From: Roseobacter sp.
Lineage (GTDB): Bacteria > Pseudomonadota > Alphaproteobacteria > Rhodobacterales > Rhodobacteraceae
Direction of reading: 5' to 3'
Assembly: GCA_024636475.1 (NCBI GenBank)
Contig: JAGXHA010000016.1
Coordinates: 1 to 59,131 of the forward strand
Length of the DNA: 59,131 bases
The notes under the pieces are model-generated. The model was not told the origin of the DNA, did no database searches, and was given only the letters and a program-made list of their open reading frames with translations. Below, one piece after another: positions 27,444 through 36,470 of this stretch. A program made the translations under genes and the position numbers. Positions within the stretch are counted from its first letter, which is position 1. Each line of letters begins with the position of its first letter.

Positions 27444-28550
27444 ATGGCCACCGGTTTTTTCATGGACGAACGTTGTTTCTGGCATGCGGGTGGCAATTAC
27501 GCCTTTACCATGCCTATCGGCGGGCTGGTGCAGCCGTTGGCGTCCGGCGGTCTGCCCGAGAACCCCGAAACCAAACGCCGTCTGCGCAACCTGATGGAAG
27601 TCACCGGTCTGATGGCCGAGCTGGACGTCCGCAGCGCGCCAGAGGCAACGCGCGATGATCTTCTGCGCGTACACCCTGCCGCCTATCTGGACGAGTTCAA
27701 ACGCCTCTCTGACAAGGGTGGTGGCGAGCTGGGTCTGCGCACCCCCTTTGCGGCTGGCGGGTTTGAGATTGCGGCCTTGTCGGCAGGCCTGTCCATCGCC
27801 GCCGTCGAAGCTGTGGCATCGGGTGACTTGCAAAACGCCTATGCCCTTAGCCGCCCCCCCGGCCACCATGCCCTGCCCGATTTCCCCAACGGGTTTTGTC
27901 TGCTCGCCAATATTGCCATCGCGATTGAAGCTGCCAAAGCCAAGGGCTTGGTGGGACGCGTCGCGGTGCTGGATTGGGATGTGCACCATGGCAACGGCAC
28001 CGAGGCGATATTCTATGACCGAGACGATGTGCTCACGATCTCGCTGCATCAGGAAGGCAACTATCCGCTGGATAGCGGAGCGCTGGCGGACCGTGGCAAA
28101 GGCGCTGGCGAAGGGTATAACATCAATCTGCCGATGTATGCAGGTTCCGGTCATACCGCCTATCTGCATGCGCTCGAACGGATCGTGATCCCCGCGCTTG
28201 AGGCGTTCCAGCCTGACATGATTATTGTTGCCTGCGGCTTTGATGCTGCGATCGTTGATCCGCTTGCGCGCATGCAGGCAACAGCAGCGACTTTTGCGGC
28301 AATGACCCTGGGCATCAAGCAAACAGCCGAGAACCTGTGCGAAGGCAAGCTGGTGCTTGTCCATGAGGGGGGCTATTCAGAGGCTTATGTGCCATTCTGT
28401 GGTCATGCGACCATTGCGGCCCTGTCAGGCAGTGCTATCAGTGCTCCTGACCCCCAAGAGAAGAACTATGAGGTCCGGCAACCCAGCCCAGTATTTGACG
28501 CCTTCCTGCGCGACGCAATTGACGTGATGGCGCAAGAGTTGAACCAATAA
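27444..28550 (+). CDS. Class II histone-deacetylase-like / acetylpolyamine amidohydrolase family protein
   Basis: 368 residues with the arginase/deacetylase fold signatures: SRPPGHHALPDFPNGFC (His pair of the charge relay), VLDWDVHHGNGTEAIFY (about 175-191, zinc Asp and His), VACGFDAAIVDPLARMQ (second zinc Asp) and LVHEGGYSEAYVPFC (catalytic-loop GGY). It should remove acetyl groups from a small amide or protein lysine in the cytosol. ATG 27444 follows AAGGATAG. It is flanked by VOC and nitroreductase genes on the same strand; together with the EI24 gene they appear to form one operon. Confidence 0.88.
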   Translation: MATGFFMDERCFWHAGGNYAFTMPIGGLVQPLASGGLPENPETKRRLRNLMEVTGLMAELDVRSAPEATRDDLLRVHPAAYLDEFKRLSDKGGGELGLRTPFAAGGFEIAALSAGLSIAAVEAVASGDLQNAYALSRPPGHHALPDFPNGFCLLANIAIAIEAAKAKGLVGRVAVLDWDVHHGNGTEAIFYDRDDVLTISLHQEGNYPLDSGALADRGKGAGEGYNINLPMYAGSGHTAYLHALERIVIPALEAFQPDMIIVACGFDAAIVDPLARMQATAATFAAMTLGIKQTAENLCEGKLVLVHEGGYSEAYVPFCGHATIAALSGSAISAPDPQEKNYEVRQPSPVFDAFLRDAIDVMAQELNQ

Positions 28551-28559
28551 GAGAGAGCC

Positions 28560-29132
28560 ATGCCTACCCCAAACCCAGACGCGCTGCATTTTCTGCAAAC
28601 CCGCCGTTCCCGCCCGGCCAAGACCCTGACGACACCCGTGCCTGACAGCGACACACTGTTGCCCTTGCTGACAGCCGCCGCACGCACCCCGGATCATGGC
28701 AAGCTTGAGCCGTGGCGTTTTATTGTGATCGACAAGCCCGCCATGGGCCGGCTGGCGGATATTGCTCAGGTGCGGGGCGAGGCGCTTGGCCTTGATGCAG
28801 AGCAGGTTCAAAAAGGGCGCGGTCAGTTTGATCAGGGCCATCTGGCCGTCGTCGTGGTCGAGGTGCAAAAGCCTTCACCAAAAATTCCAGCACTTGAACA
28901 AACCTATTCCGCCGGAGCCGTGTGCCTCGCGCTGGTGAATGCAGCGTTGGCAGCGGGTTGGGGGGCAAACTGGCTTAGCGGCTGGCCAAGTCATGACCGC
29001 CCTTTCATGACCGACGGCTTTGGTCTGGAAAGGCACGAGCGTATCGCAGGCATCATCCACATCGGCACAGAAACAGCCGCCCCGCCCGAACGCCCCCGCC
29101 CTGATATTACAGCGCTGACCACATGGCTTTGA
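28560..29132 (+). CDS. Nitroreductase family protein (YdjA-like)
   Basis: 190 residues. FMN-binding blocks typical of the family are RRSRPAKTL (about 17-25, phosphate contact), AARTPDHGKLEPWRFIVID and, near the C-terminus, ERIAGIIHIGTET. The short NAD(P)H:flavin layout resembles YdjA. It begins 9 bases after the deacetylase-like gene with AGAGAGAG upstream, and its end overlaps the EI24 gene by 10 bases. The substrate is unknown. Confidence 0.85.
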   Translation: MPTPNPDALHFLQTRRSRPAKTLTTPVPDSDTLLPLLTAAARTPDHGKLEPWRFIVIDKPAMGRLADIAQVRGEALGLDAEQVQKGRGQFDQGHLAVVVVEVQKPSPKIPALEQTYSAGAVCLALVNAALAAGWGANWLSGWPSHDRPFMTDGFGLERHERIAGIIHIGTETAAPPERPRPDITALTTWL

Positions 29133-29857
29133 CGCAGATTTTCAAGGCGTTCAGTCTTGCACTGGGGCAGCTGAGTGACCCGCGGTTCCGGCGTGTGTTG
29201 CTGACAGGGGTCGGTTTGGCGCTGGTCTTGCTGATTGGCGCCGCTGCCGGGTTCGTCTGGCTGATCGACTGGATGACAGGCGAAGACAACTGGTTGCCCA
29301 TCTTGGGCGAAGTCAGCTGGCTGGATGACTTGTTCAGCTGGGGTGCAGCATTCCTGCTGCTGTTTTTATCCGTCTTTTTGATGATCCCTGTCGCCTCTGC
29401 CATCACGTCCATGTTTTTGGATGATGTAGCCGATGCCGTCGAGGCGGAGCATTACCCCCATCTGGCCCCTGCAACCCGCGTGCCCTTTGGCGATGCGGTA
29501 CGCGACACGGTTAACTTTATGGGCGTGCTGATCGGGGTCAACATGCTGGCTTTGGTCTTGTATGTCTTGTTCGCCCCACTCGCGCCGCTGATCTTTTGGA
29601 CGATGAACGGTTTTTTGCTAGGGCGCGAGTATTTCACCCTTGCAGCAATCCGGCGCGTCGGACGGGTAGAGGCGAAAAAGCTAAGACGCCGCCACATGGG
29701 AACGATCTGGGCGGCAGGGGTCCTGATGGCGATGCCGCTGTCGATCCCCGTGCTAAACTTGGTGATCCCTATCTTGGGCGCGGCAACATTTACCCACCTG
29801 TTCCACCTACTGGTGTCAGATCGCCGTGAAGCCAATATTCAATATCCGCAACGCTGA
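29123..29857 (+). CDS. EI24/CysZ-like membrane protein
   Basis: 244 residues with about four to five long hydrophobic stretches (near 20-48, 75-95, 128-155, 192-225) and the block LLGREYFTLAAIRRVG, characteristic of the EI24/CysZ domain. CysZ proteins are sulfate permeases; other EI24 members are uncharacterised, so transport of sulfate is only a guess and no cysteine biosynthesis gene is adjacent. The start overlaps the nitroreductase end by 10 bases. Its last 68 bases overlap the convergent DUF1467 gene. Confidence 0.72.
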   Translation: MALTQIFKAFSLALGQLSDPRFRRVLLTGVGLALVLLIGAAAGFVWLIDWMTGEDNWLPILGEVSWLDDLFSWGAAFLLLFLSVFLMIPVASAITSMFLDDVADAVEAEHYPHLAPATRVPFGDAVRDTVNFMGVLIGVNMLALVLYVLFAPLAPLIFWTMNGFLLGREYFTLAAIRRVGRVEAKKLRRRHMGTIWAAGVLMAMPLSIPVLNLVIPILGAATFTHLFHLLVSDRREANIQYPQR

Positions 29858-30083
29858 CCAACCCAGATAGAATAAACCAAACGGTTCCAACCCAAAGCAC
29901 AAGCGAGATGGCCGTCGTCCACCACGCTTTTTTCTTTAGGTGGTGATGCTCCGGCGCACCGGCATGCGTGCCTTCGACGATTTGACCCAAGTCACCTTGC
30001 GTCTTTACGCGAATGGGCAACGCGATCAGGAACGTCATCGACCAGATGACGGCGAAAAGCACCAAGGCTGATGTAACACCCAT
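29790..30083 (-). CDS. DUF1467 family small membrane protein
   Basis: 97 residues with two membrane segments (about 3-20 and 56-78) separated by a polar loop (RVKTQGDLGQIVEGTHAGAP). This matches the alphaproteobacterial DUF1467 family; the function is unknown. It starts two bases after the methylmalonyl-CoA epimerase stop, so the two are co-transcribed, an arrangement that I believe is conserved in Rhodobacterales. Its 3' 68 bases are antisense to the EI24 gene end. Confidence 0.82.
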   Translation of the reverse strand: MGVTSALVLFAVIWSMTFLIALPIRVKTQGDLGQIVEGTHAGAPEHHHLKKKAWWTTAISLVLWVGTVWFILSGLVSVADIEYWLHGDLTPVGGTGG

Positions 30084-30085
30084 GG

Positions 30086-30490
30086 TTACACCTGCTCTAA
30101 TTCGACAAGTGCGCCGTTAAAGTCTTTGGGATGCAGAAAAATGACGGGTTTGCCATGGGCACCGATCTTGGGCTCTCCGTTGCCCAATACGCGGGCACCT
30201 GTTGATTTCAGATGATCGCGGGCCACGATGATATCATCGACTTCATAGCAAATGTGATGGATGCCACCGGCGGGATTTTTTTCCAGAAATCCGTTGATCG
30301 GACTGTCGTCGCCAAGCGGATAGAGCAGCTCGATCTTGGTATTCGGCAATTCAATGAAAATAACCGTGACACCGTGGTCAGGCTCATCCTGTGCAGGGCC
30401 CACATTGGCCCCCAAGGCATTGCGGTACTGGTCTGCCGCGGCTTCCAAATCTGGAACAGCAATGGCGACATGATTAAGACGACCGATCAT
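30086..30490 (-). CDS. mce: Methylmalonyl-CoA epimerase
   Basis: 134 residues of vicinal-oxygen-chelate fold: LNHVAIAVPDLEAAADQYRN at the N-terminus (metal His7), then FIELPNTKIELLYP (metal Glu), GGIHHICYEVDDI (metal His) and the C-terminal GALVELEQV (catalytic/metal Glu). It interconverts the (S) and (R) forms of methylmalonyl-CoA in propionyl-CoA catabolism. ATG with AGGAGA upstream. No propionyl-CoA carboxylase or mutase gene is in the window. Confidence 0.93.
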   Translation of the reverse strand: MIGRLNHVAIAVPDLEAAADQYRNALGANVGPAQDEPDHGVTVIFIELPNTKIELLYPLGDDSPINGFLEKNPAGGIHHICYEVDDIIVARDHLKSTGARVLGNGEPKIGAHGKPVIFLHPKDFNGALVELEQV

Positions 30491-30586
30491 CTGACTTCTC
30501 CTGCATTTCTTAAACTTCTGCGGTTTATGGGCTTGGATTGCGCCAAGAGCAATGCGTCACGTTAACGTCCTATTAGCCAGCCGCCC

Positions 30587-30594
30587 CTAACCAT
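30587..30594 (+). promoter_or_regulatory. CtrA half-site-like word before the response regulator
   Basis: CTAACCAT at 30587-30594, 33 bases before the regulator ATG, differs by one base from the TTAACCAT half-site. GTTAAC lies 26 bases further upstream (30560-30565). Weak evidence on its own. Confidence 0.25.
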
Positions 30595-30626
30595 TGAGTC
30601 GTAGCCTTGGTTCTGGGAGAGACATA

Positions 30627-31346
30627 ATGGACAAACTCGAAGTGCAGACCGAAACCCTGCCAGCACCCACGGCTGAACGGCCCTTGCTGGGCCTGACGGT
30701 TTTGGTCATTGAAGACAGCCGGTACGCCTGCGAGGCAATGCGCCTTTTGTGTCTGCGTTCAGGCGCACGGATCAGGCGGGCGGATTGTATGCGTGCGGCA
30801 AGGCGACATTTACAGGTCTATCGCCCTTCGGTTGTGATTGCCGATTTGGGCCTGCCAGACGGCAACGGCATCGACCTGATCGAGGAACTGTCCAGAGCGC
30901 AGCCACGTGTTGATGCGCTTTTGGCAATTTCAGGCGACACCCATCTGGCCGCAGATGCCATGGCCGCCGGCGCGGACGGGTTTATCGCGAAACCGTTGAA
31001 CTCGCTGGCACAGTTCCAACAAAGTGTCCTGTCTGTCCTGCCTGCCGAGCGGCAACCCAAAGGGGTGCGGATTCTGGTCGACGAAACCGTGGAGCCTGAC
31101 GAAGTCGCCTATCAAGATGACATGGCCCATATCGCGGATGTGCTAGATCAAAACAGTGACACGCGCACCCTGGACTATGTCGCACAGTTTCTGGAAGGCG
31201 TGGCCCGCAGCGCGCACGACGCGGCGCTTGAGACAGCTGCAGTGGCACTGGCACACAAACGTGCCTTGGGAGAGCCGACCGAAACCGAACGGGCGACAAT
31301 TGCAGGGCTGGTCCAGAACAGGCTGACGCAGCGCATCGCAATCTAG
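30627..31346 (+). CDS. Response regulator with N-terminal receiver domain and uncharacterised C-terminal part
   Basis: 239 residues from the ATG at 30627 (GGGAGAG upstream). Receiver domain about 23-140: VLVIEDSRYACEAM (acidic Glu29/Asp30), phosphoacceptor Asp73 in VVIADLGLPDGNG, Ser102 and Lys122 in FIAKPL. After a linker, residues about 146-239 form a mostly helical region (DDMAHIADVLDQN, YVAQFLEGVARSAHDAAL) that matches no output domain I recognise; there is no DNA-binding motif. It may act through protein contacts. No partner kinase lies in the window. Confidence 0.82.
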   Translation: MDKLEVQTETLPAPTAERPLLGLTVLVIEDSRYACEAMRLLCLRSGARIRRADCMRAARRHLQVYRPSVVIADLGLPDGNGIDLIEELSRAQPRVDALLAISGDTHLAADAMAAGADGFIAKPLNSLAQFQQSVLSVLPAERQPKGVRILVDETVEPDEVAYQDDMAHIADVLDQNSDTRTLDYVAQFLEGVARSAHDAALETAAVALAHKRALGEPTETERATIAGLVQNRLTQRIAI

Positions 31347-31352
31347 CCGGGC

Positions 31353-32078
31353 TTAGACCAGCGGGTCACTTGCAACGCGCACAAGCCCGGTCAAATCAGA
31401 CAGGCTTTCGTTTTGCTGACCTGTCTCGTTAAAATTGCTGGGGGCAAGCCATGCCTCGAACGCCTCTTTCAACCCAGGCCATTCGGCATCAATCGCCGCG
31501 AACCAAGCCGTATCACGATTGCGCCCCTTCACTACCGCCGCCTGACGAAAGATGCCCTCGAAACTAAAACCCAAGCGTTGTGCAGCGCGGCGTGATGGCA
31601 GGTTAAGCGCGTTGCACTTCCATTCATAGCGCCGATATCCCGCCTCGAACGCCCATGCCATCATCAGATACATCGCTTCGGTAGCGGCCCGGGTACGTTG
31701 CAGCGCGGGGCTGAAAGTGATGGACCCCACTTCGATCGAGCCTGATGCAGGTGCGATGCGCAGATAGCTTGCCACGCCTTCCCAATGCCCAGTCTCAAGG
31801 TTCTTGATCGCATAGAACAACGGGTCGGTGCGGGTTTCTGTTTCCCTGACCCAACGGTGAAACTGCGCGGACGAAAAAAACGGCCCGTCGTACATGTAAT
31901 CCCATAGATGATCCTGCCCCTCGAAGGATCGAAACAACAAAGCCGCATGGGCGTCAGCGGTCAAAGGCTCAAGTTTTACATAACGGCCGGAAAAAGCCTC
32001 GCGCGGGGGCAAAGCGGGCGTGACGAAATTCGGCACGGCAAAACCAATATGGGACGCTTTGGATACATTCTCATTCAT
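31353..32078 (-). CDS. GNAT family N-acetyltransferase (RimJ/RimL-like)
   Basis: 241 residues. The acceptor/CoA region includes GRYVKLEPLTADAHAALLF (beta strand 1 to helix), SIEVGSITFSPALQRTRAAT (acetyl-CoA pyrophosphate loop, modified Q-R-T-R) and NLPSRRAAQRLGFSFEGI, the block typical of RimL-type acetyltransferases. Likely transfers acetyl to an amine; the target is unknown. ATG 32078 has a modest ribosome site. Convergent with the response regulator gene, six bases apart. Confidence 0.85.
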   Translation of the reverse strand: MNENVSKASHIGFAVPNFVTPALPPREAFSGRYVKLEPLTADAHAALLFRSFEGQDHLWDYMYDGPFFSSAQFHRWVRETETRTDPLFYAIKNLETGHWEGVASYLRIAPASGSIEVGSITFSPALQRTRAATEAMYLMMAWAFEAGYRRYEWKCNALNLPSRRAAQRLGFSFEGIFRQAAVVKGRNRDTAWFAAIDAEWPGLKEAFEAWLAPSNFNETGQQNESLSDLTGLVRVASDPLV

Positions 32079-32232
32079 GAAACCTACGTTAGGACGAACA
32101 ATCGCCTACGCCAAGCCCGTAAACGTCAATGCACATCGCCCAAGCCAGCCCTCATTCTTACCAAAATTTCGACACAAACCCTTGGCACGTTTGGATCAGT
32201 CAATCCCTTTCAACGCCGAAGGATACCAATCC

Positions 32233-32409
32233 ATGTTGGCAAAGCTTAAAGCACTGCGCCAAATCTATCAGGACGAAACCCGTTTCGACTGGGTCGTTCT
32301 GGTGGCGGATGTGTTTGGTTTGGGGATTGTCCTGTTTGCATTTGCAAGCGCACGCGTCGGTGCCAGCGCGCCAGAGTTGGCAAACCAGATCGCAAGCGTT
32401 CAGTTCTAG
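32233..32409 (+). CDS. Small single-span membrane protein, 58 residues
   Basis: The 58-residue frame from ATG 32233 has AAGGA nine bases upstream. A charged N-terminus (MLAKLKALRQIYQDETRFDW) is followed by one hydrophobic helix (about 19-37, WVVLVADVFGLGIVLFAFAS). No family recognised. The larger frame open from 32020 has no ribosome site. The cluster of an N-terminal basic end and one helix suggests an inner-membrane protein. It is followed by hemerythrin about 100 bases away. Confidence 0.55.
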   Translation: MLAKLKALRQIYQDETRFDWVVLVADVFGLGIVLFAFASARVGASAPELANQIASVQF

Positions 32410-32512
32410 GACTAGGGTCGGTCCGTCCATGCGACCACCGCACCACGTCCATAATCCAAAAGGAACCAAGTCCACCTCATCGCGTTAGCCCTCTGAGATA
32501 GAGGGGAAACAC

Positions 32513-32989
32513 ATGACTTCGATTTATGACGCCATCAAAGCCGACCATAACGAGCACCGCAAATTGTTGGATACAATCGCTGAAACGACAGGCGACAGCA
32601 AAGAGCGTAAGGATGCCTGGCAGGCATTTTTTAACGATGTAAAATCCCATGCCGCCGCTGAGGAAGAGACATTTTATTCCAAGCTGATGCATGAGACCTG
32701 GGGCCAAGATGCCGCCCGCCATTCCGTTTCGGAGCATAAAGAGCTTGATGACCTGATGGAGGAGCTGCACAGCACCGACATGTCGTCGCCCGGCTGGCTG
32801 GCAAAGTTCAAGACGCTCAAACATGATTACGAGCATCATATGGAAGAAGAAGAGCAAGACGTCTTCAAACGCGCCAAAGAGGTGATCGGCCAAGAGCATA
32901 ACAACGCTTTCGGCACACGCTTTTTAGAGCGCAAGAAGGAAGAGATGAGTTTGATCGAAAAGAAGCGTCAAGACAGCCTAGAAGATTAA
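32513..32989 (+). CDS. Hemerythrin domain-containing protein
   Basis: 158 residues, four-helix metal site motifs in order: IKADHNEHRKLLDTI (His), KSHAAAEEETFYSKL (His, Glu), SVSEHKELDDLMEELH and LKHDYEHHMEEEEQDVF (His, His, Glu). Such single-domain hemerythrins bind a di-iron centre and may sense or store oxygen, or handle nitrosative stress. The C-terminal tail (about 130-158) is Lys/Glu rich. ATG with GAGGGG upstream. A strong terminator follows. Confidence 0.88.
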   Translation: MTSIYDAIKADHNEHRKLLDTIAETTGDSKERKDAWQAFFNDVKSHAAAEEETFYSKLMHETWGQDAARHSVSEHKELDDLMEELHSTDMSSPGWLAKFKTLKHDYEHHMEEEEQDVFKRAKEVIGQEHNNAFGTRFLERKKEEMSLIEKKRQDSLED

Positions 32990-33005
32990 TCCACCTGCAA
33001 TCTGC

Positions 33006-33046
33006 AAAAAAACCCGCCTTTGGAGATCCAAGGGCGGGCTTTTTTT
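33006..33046. terminator. Bidirectional intrinsic terminator
   Basis: CCCGCCTTTGG (33013-33023) pairs with CCAAGGGCGGG (33028-33038), 11 base pairs with one G-T, 4-base loop, flanked by A-run on the left and T-run on the right. It can end both the hemerythrin (+) and aspS (-) transcripts. Confidence 0.9.
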
Positions 33047-33061
33047 GTTGGTGCTGGTTTC

Positions 33062-34912
33062 TTAGTCCTGCGGAATAACGCGCAGTCCAAGTTCCATCAG
33101 CTGGTCGGGCATCGGATCGTTTGGCGCGTTCATCATCAGATCTTCGGCACGCTGGTTCATCGGGAACAGGATGACTTCGCGAATGCTGGCTTCTTCGGCC
33201 AGCAGCATCACGATCCGGTCAATACCGGCTGCACATCCCCCGTGGGGCGGGGCACCGTACTGGAAGGCGTTAACCATACCGCCGAACCGCTTTTCCACCT
33301 CTTCCTTGCCATAGCCTGCGATCTCGAACGCTTTGAACATGATCTCGGGCTTGTGGTTCCGGATGGCACCAGACACCAGCTCATAGCCGTTGCAGGCAAG
33401 GTCATACTGATAGCCAAGCACCTCAAGCGGATCGCCCATCAGCGCATCCATCCCCCCCTGCGGCATGGAAAACGGGTTGTGTTCAAAATCGATCTTGCCT
33501 GATTCGGCGTCTTTTTCGTAGATCGGGAAATCGACGATCCAAGCAAAGGCAAAACGGTTTTCGTCCGTCAGACCCAATTCCGTGCCGATCACATTGCGCG
33601 CACGGCCTGCAACACCTTCAAACGCCTTGGGTTTACCGCCCAAGAAAAACGCGGCATCGCCGACCGTCAGCCCAAGCTGCTGGCGAATGGCTTCGGTGCG
33701 TTCGGGGCCGATGTTTTTGGCCAGCGGACCCGCCGCTTCCATGCCGCCCTCAACCTCGCCTGATTTCAGCTTGGCTTGTGCTTCTTTCACCGGAATGCCC
33801 AGTTCTTGCGCCACGCTGTCAGCGGTCTTTTCGCGCCAGAAGATATAGCCCATCCCCGGCAACCCTTCTTTTTGCGCAAAAGCGTTCATGCGGTCGCAGA
33901 ATTTGCGTGACCCCCCAGTGGGGGCTGGGATCGCGCGGATTTGCGTCCCTTCCTGCTCAAGCAATTTGGCAAATATCGCAAAGCCGGAGCCCGCGAAATG
34001 CTCGGACACCACCTGCATTTTGATCGGGTTGCGCAGGTCGGGTTTGTCCGAGCCGTACCACAGCGCAGCGTCCTTGTAGGAAATCTGCGGCCATTCCTGA
34101 TCAACGGGCTTGCCACCGCCGAATTCTTCGAAAATGCTGGTCAGCACGGGCTGGATCGTATCAAACACGTCTTGCTGCTCGACAAAGGACATCTCGAGGT
34201 CAAGCTGGTAGAAATCTGTGGGCGACCGGTCCGCGCGCGGGTCTTCGTCGCGGAAACAAGGTGCGATCTGGAAATACTTGTCAAAGCCGGACACCATCAG
34301 CAACTGTTTGAACTGCTGCGGTGCTTGCGGCAGCGCGTAGAATTTTCCGGGGTGCAGACGCGATGGCACCAAGAAGTCGCGCGCGCCTTCGGGGCTGGAT
34401 GCGGTGATGATCGGCGTCTGGAATTCCTTGAAACCCCGCCCCCACATCCGCTGACGGATCGACGACACCACATCAGAGCGCAGGATCATGTTTTTCTGCA
34501 TCTTCTCGCGGCGCAGATCAAGGTAGCGGTAGCGCAGGCGCGTTTCCTCGGGATATTCCTGATCGCCAAACACCTGCAGCGGCAGCTCTTTCGAGGCTCC
34601 CAGCACTTCGATATCGCGCACGAACACTTCGATGGCACCCGTCGGGATTTTGCTGTTCACCAGTTCGGGCGCGCGGGCCTTCACCTCGCCGTCGATGCGC
34701 ACACACCATTCAGAGCGGACCTTTTCCACATCGGCAAAGGCCGTGGAGTCGGGATCGCACAGCACCTGCGTCATGCCGTAGTGGTCGCGCAAATCGATGA
34801 ACAGGATGCCGCCATGGTCGCGCACACGGTGCACCCAACCGGACAGACGAACCTTGTCGCCTACGTTTTCGGTGCTCAAATCGGCGCATGTGTGGCTGCG
34901 ATATGCGTGCAT
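33062..34912 (-). CDS. aspS: Aspartyl-tRNA synthetase
   Basis: 616 residues from ATG 34912 (AAAGGG upstream); the frame stays open a further 40 residues without support. N-terminal OB-fold anticodon domain ([20 protein letters not shown]), class II motif 2 [10 protein letters not shown], the bacterial GAD insertion in the middle (about 285-420) and motif 3 [17 protein letters not shown] at the C-terminal side. It charges tRNA-Asp; in alphaproteobacteria it may be the non-discriminating form that also charges tRNA-Asn, with GatCAB correcting it, but this cannot be read here. Confidence 0.96.
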   Translation of the reverse strand: MHAYRSHTCADLSTENVGDKVRLSGWVHRVRDHGGILFIDLRDHYGMTQVLCDPDSTAFADVEKVRSEWCVRIDGEVKARAPELVNSKIPTGAIEVFVRDIEVLGASKELPLQVFGDQEYPEETRLRYRYLDLRREKMQKNMILRSDVVSSIRQRMWGRGFKEFQTPIITASSPEGARDFLVPSRLHPGKFYALPQAPQQFKQLLMVSGFDKYFQIAPCFRDEDPRADRSPTDFYQLDLEMSFVEQQDVFDTIQPVLTSIFEEFGGGKPVDQEWPQISYKDAALWYGSDKPDLRNPIKMQVVSEHFAGSGFAIFAKLLEQEGTQIRAIPAPTGGSRKFCDRMNAFAQKEGLPGMGYIFWREKTADSVAQELGIPVKEAQAKLKSGEVEGGMEAAGPLAKNIGPERTEAIRQQLGLTVGDAAFFLGGKPKAFEGVAGRARNVIGTELGLTDENRFAFAWIVDFPIYEKDAESGKIDFEHNPFSMPQGGMDALMGDPLEVLGYQYDLACNGYELVSGAIRNHKPEIMFKAFEIAGYGKEEVEKRFGGMVNAFQYGAPPHGGCAAGIDRIVMLLAEEASIREVILFPMNQRAEDLMMNAPNDPMPDQLMELGLRVIPQD

Positions 34913-35013
34913 GACGGGTCCCTTTCTAGGGCTGGAATTGTTCGGGGCAGGTACACCGTTTGAGGCCGGGGAAGTCAAGAGTTTCCGGCAAAACCGACTG
35001 CCAGAAATAATTA

Positions 35014-35043
35014 GACCGCCTGCTCCTCCCAAAGCAGGCGGTC
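35014..35043 (-). terminator. Intrinsic terminator of the ornithine decarboxylase gene
   Basis: Perfect 11-base stem, GACCGCCTGCT (35014-35024) and AGCAGGCGGTC (35033-35043), 8-base loop. On the minus strand it is followed by a T-rich TAATTATTTCT stretch. It lies 26 bases beyond the decarboxylase stop and before aspS. Confidence 0.85.
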
Positions 35044-35068
35044 CTTCCCGCGCGACGTCTCTGGTTCC

Positions 35069-36241
35069 TTAAAGAATCAGAACATCAAGCGGCGGAAATC
35101 CGTTGAAGCCGACCGAGCTGTAGGAGCTTGTGTAGGCACCACAATTCTTAATCATGATCTTGTCACCGTCGCGAAGTTCAAGCGGCAAGTCCACTGGCGT
35201 CTTCTCATACAGGATATCAGCAGAATCACAAGACGGTCCTGCAAGCACACAGGGACCAACGGCACCACCATCATGCGCAGTGACAAATTCGTAGCGGATC
35301 GCTTCGCCTTCTGTCTCGGCCAGACCAGAGAAACGACCGATATCCAGATATACCCAACGACGCTGTGCTTCTGTCGACTTTCGCGAGACAAGCATAACTT
35401 CGGCTGCGATATGACCCGCTTCTGCCACCATCCCGCGACCCGGCTCTGCCATCACATAGGGGATGTCGCCGAAACGCTCTTTGACAGCAGCCATGACGGC
35501 GGCGGCATAGCCACGGGGCGCATCAACCGGATCACCGTGATACGCAGGGAAACCGCCGCCGATGTTGAGCAGTTGCAGATCGTGACCAGCCTCTATTGCG
35601 GCATGCCAAAGCGGGGCAACCTGATCCAGAACCGGGTGCCAATATTCTGCCTTGCGGGTTTGCGAGCCTACGTGAAACGACAGACCATAAGGCACAAGGC
35701 CAACGGTTTTGGCATAGTCCAGCAGCGTGGGAAGCAGCGTACCGGCGCAGCCAAATTTACGGGTCAGCGGCCAATCGGCCAAGGAGTTTTCCACGATCAG
35801 CCGGATGTAAACACGGGCACCAGGGGCGTTTGCCGCGATCTTGTCCAACTCAGCCTCGCAGTCGGCGGCAAATAGGGTGACACCGATGGAATGGGCGAAC
35901 GCGATATCAACGCCACGTTTGATCGTATTGCCAAACGAGATATTCTTGGGGTCGGCCCCTTGAGACAGGCACAATTCAATTTCCTGACGCGAAGCTGCAT
36001 CAAAACCAGAGCCTTTTTCGACCAGCAAGCGGATAAGCTCGGGCGCGGGGTTGGCTTTGACGGCATAGTGAATATGCGCGTTGCCCAAGCCGGCATGCAG
36101 CGCGTCATATTGCACACCGACACGCTCGCGGCTGACCACAAGGGTTGGTTTGTCAAAACTGTTGTTCCAGATGTAATCTGCAGCTTCGTCAAAGTTGGAA
36201 GGTGTAGGCGCACGAAGGGCACCGGTTGCTATCGCGTTCAT
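35069..36241 (-). CDS. Ornithine decarboxylase-type (fold III PLP) enzyme
   Basis: 390 residues from ATG 36241; of two close ATGs, this one has GGAG at correct spacing. Alanine-racemase-like barrel with the PLP lysine in HYAVKANP (Lys62), the phosphate-binding glycine loop LNIGGGFPA and EPGRGMVAEA, plus the second-domain cysteine motif GPSCDSADILYE, all features of eukaryotic-type ornithine/lysine decarboxylases. It makes putrescine (or cadaverine) in the cytosol. It is preceded by a 459-base gene-free stretch containing a structured leader (see that entry). Its terminator is at 35014-35043. Confidence 0.9.
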   Translation of the reverse strand: MNAIATGALRAPTPSNFDEAADYIWNNSFDKPTLVVSRERVGVQYDALHAGLGNAHIHYAVKANPAPELIRLLVEKGSGFDAASRQEIELCLSQGADPKNISFGNTIKRGVDIAFAHSIGVTLFAADCEAELDKIAANAPGARVYIRLIVENSLADWPLTRKFGCAGTLLPTLLDYAKTVGLVPYGLSFHVGSQTRKAEYWHPVLDQVAPLWHAAIEAGHDLQLLNIGGGFPAYHGDPVDAPRGYAAAVMAAVKERFGDIPYVMAEPGRGMVAEAGHIAAEVMLVSRKSTEAQRRWVYLDIGRFSGLAETEGEAIRYEFVTAHDGGAVGPCVLAGPSCDSADILYEKTPVDLPLELRDGDKIMIKNCGAYTSSYSSVGFNGFPPLDVLIL

Positions 36242-36315
36242 GGTCATCTCCAAAGAGCAAGGCAGGGCGGGAGCACCCCAACGTGTCGTTTCAAGAGACG
36301 TTACCGTCGCTGCAT

Positions 36316-36470
36316 AAACACGGGACAATCATTCCAAAAGCTGACCGTCCAGATGCGCGTGCGTTGGCGTCTGTGACGGGGCGTTTACCGTGTTTTCAGA
36401 TTCGTGCAAGACCGAATATCGCCTCTGTCCCAGATTGTTCAGAAAGCGGCAAATCCACGCCTTCTGGTCT
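36316..36470 (-). ncRNA. Structured leader of the ornithine decarboxylase mRNA (speF-motif candidate)
   Basis: In transcript direction: AGACC (36470-36466) pairs with GGTCT (36413-36409), enclosing hairpin arms CAGAAGGC (36466-36459) and GCCGCTTTCTG (36450-36440); then AAACACGG (36395-36388) pairs perfectly with CCGTGTTT (36323-36316) 64 bases further on. Rfam's speF leader precedes ornithine decarboxylase genes in alphaproteobacteria and is of this size class; that this is an instance is inference from position and pairing only. The rest of 36242-36700 (459 bases) holds no gene I can support. Confidence 0.45.

Noticed and set aside
27378..28364. 328-residue minus-strand open frame
   Set aside because: Shadow of the deacetylase-like gene, which has all zinc and His motifs.
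33941..34963. 340-residue plus-strand open frame
   Set aside because: Shadow of aspS.
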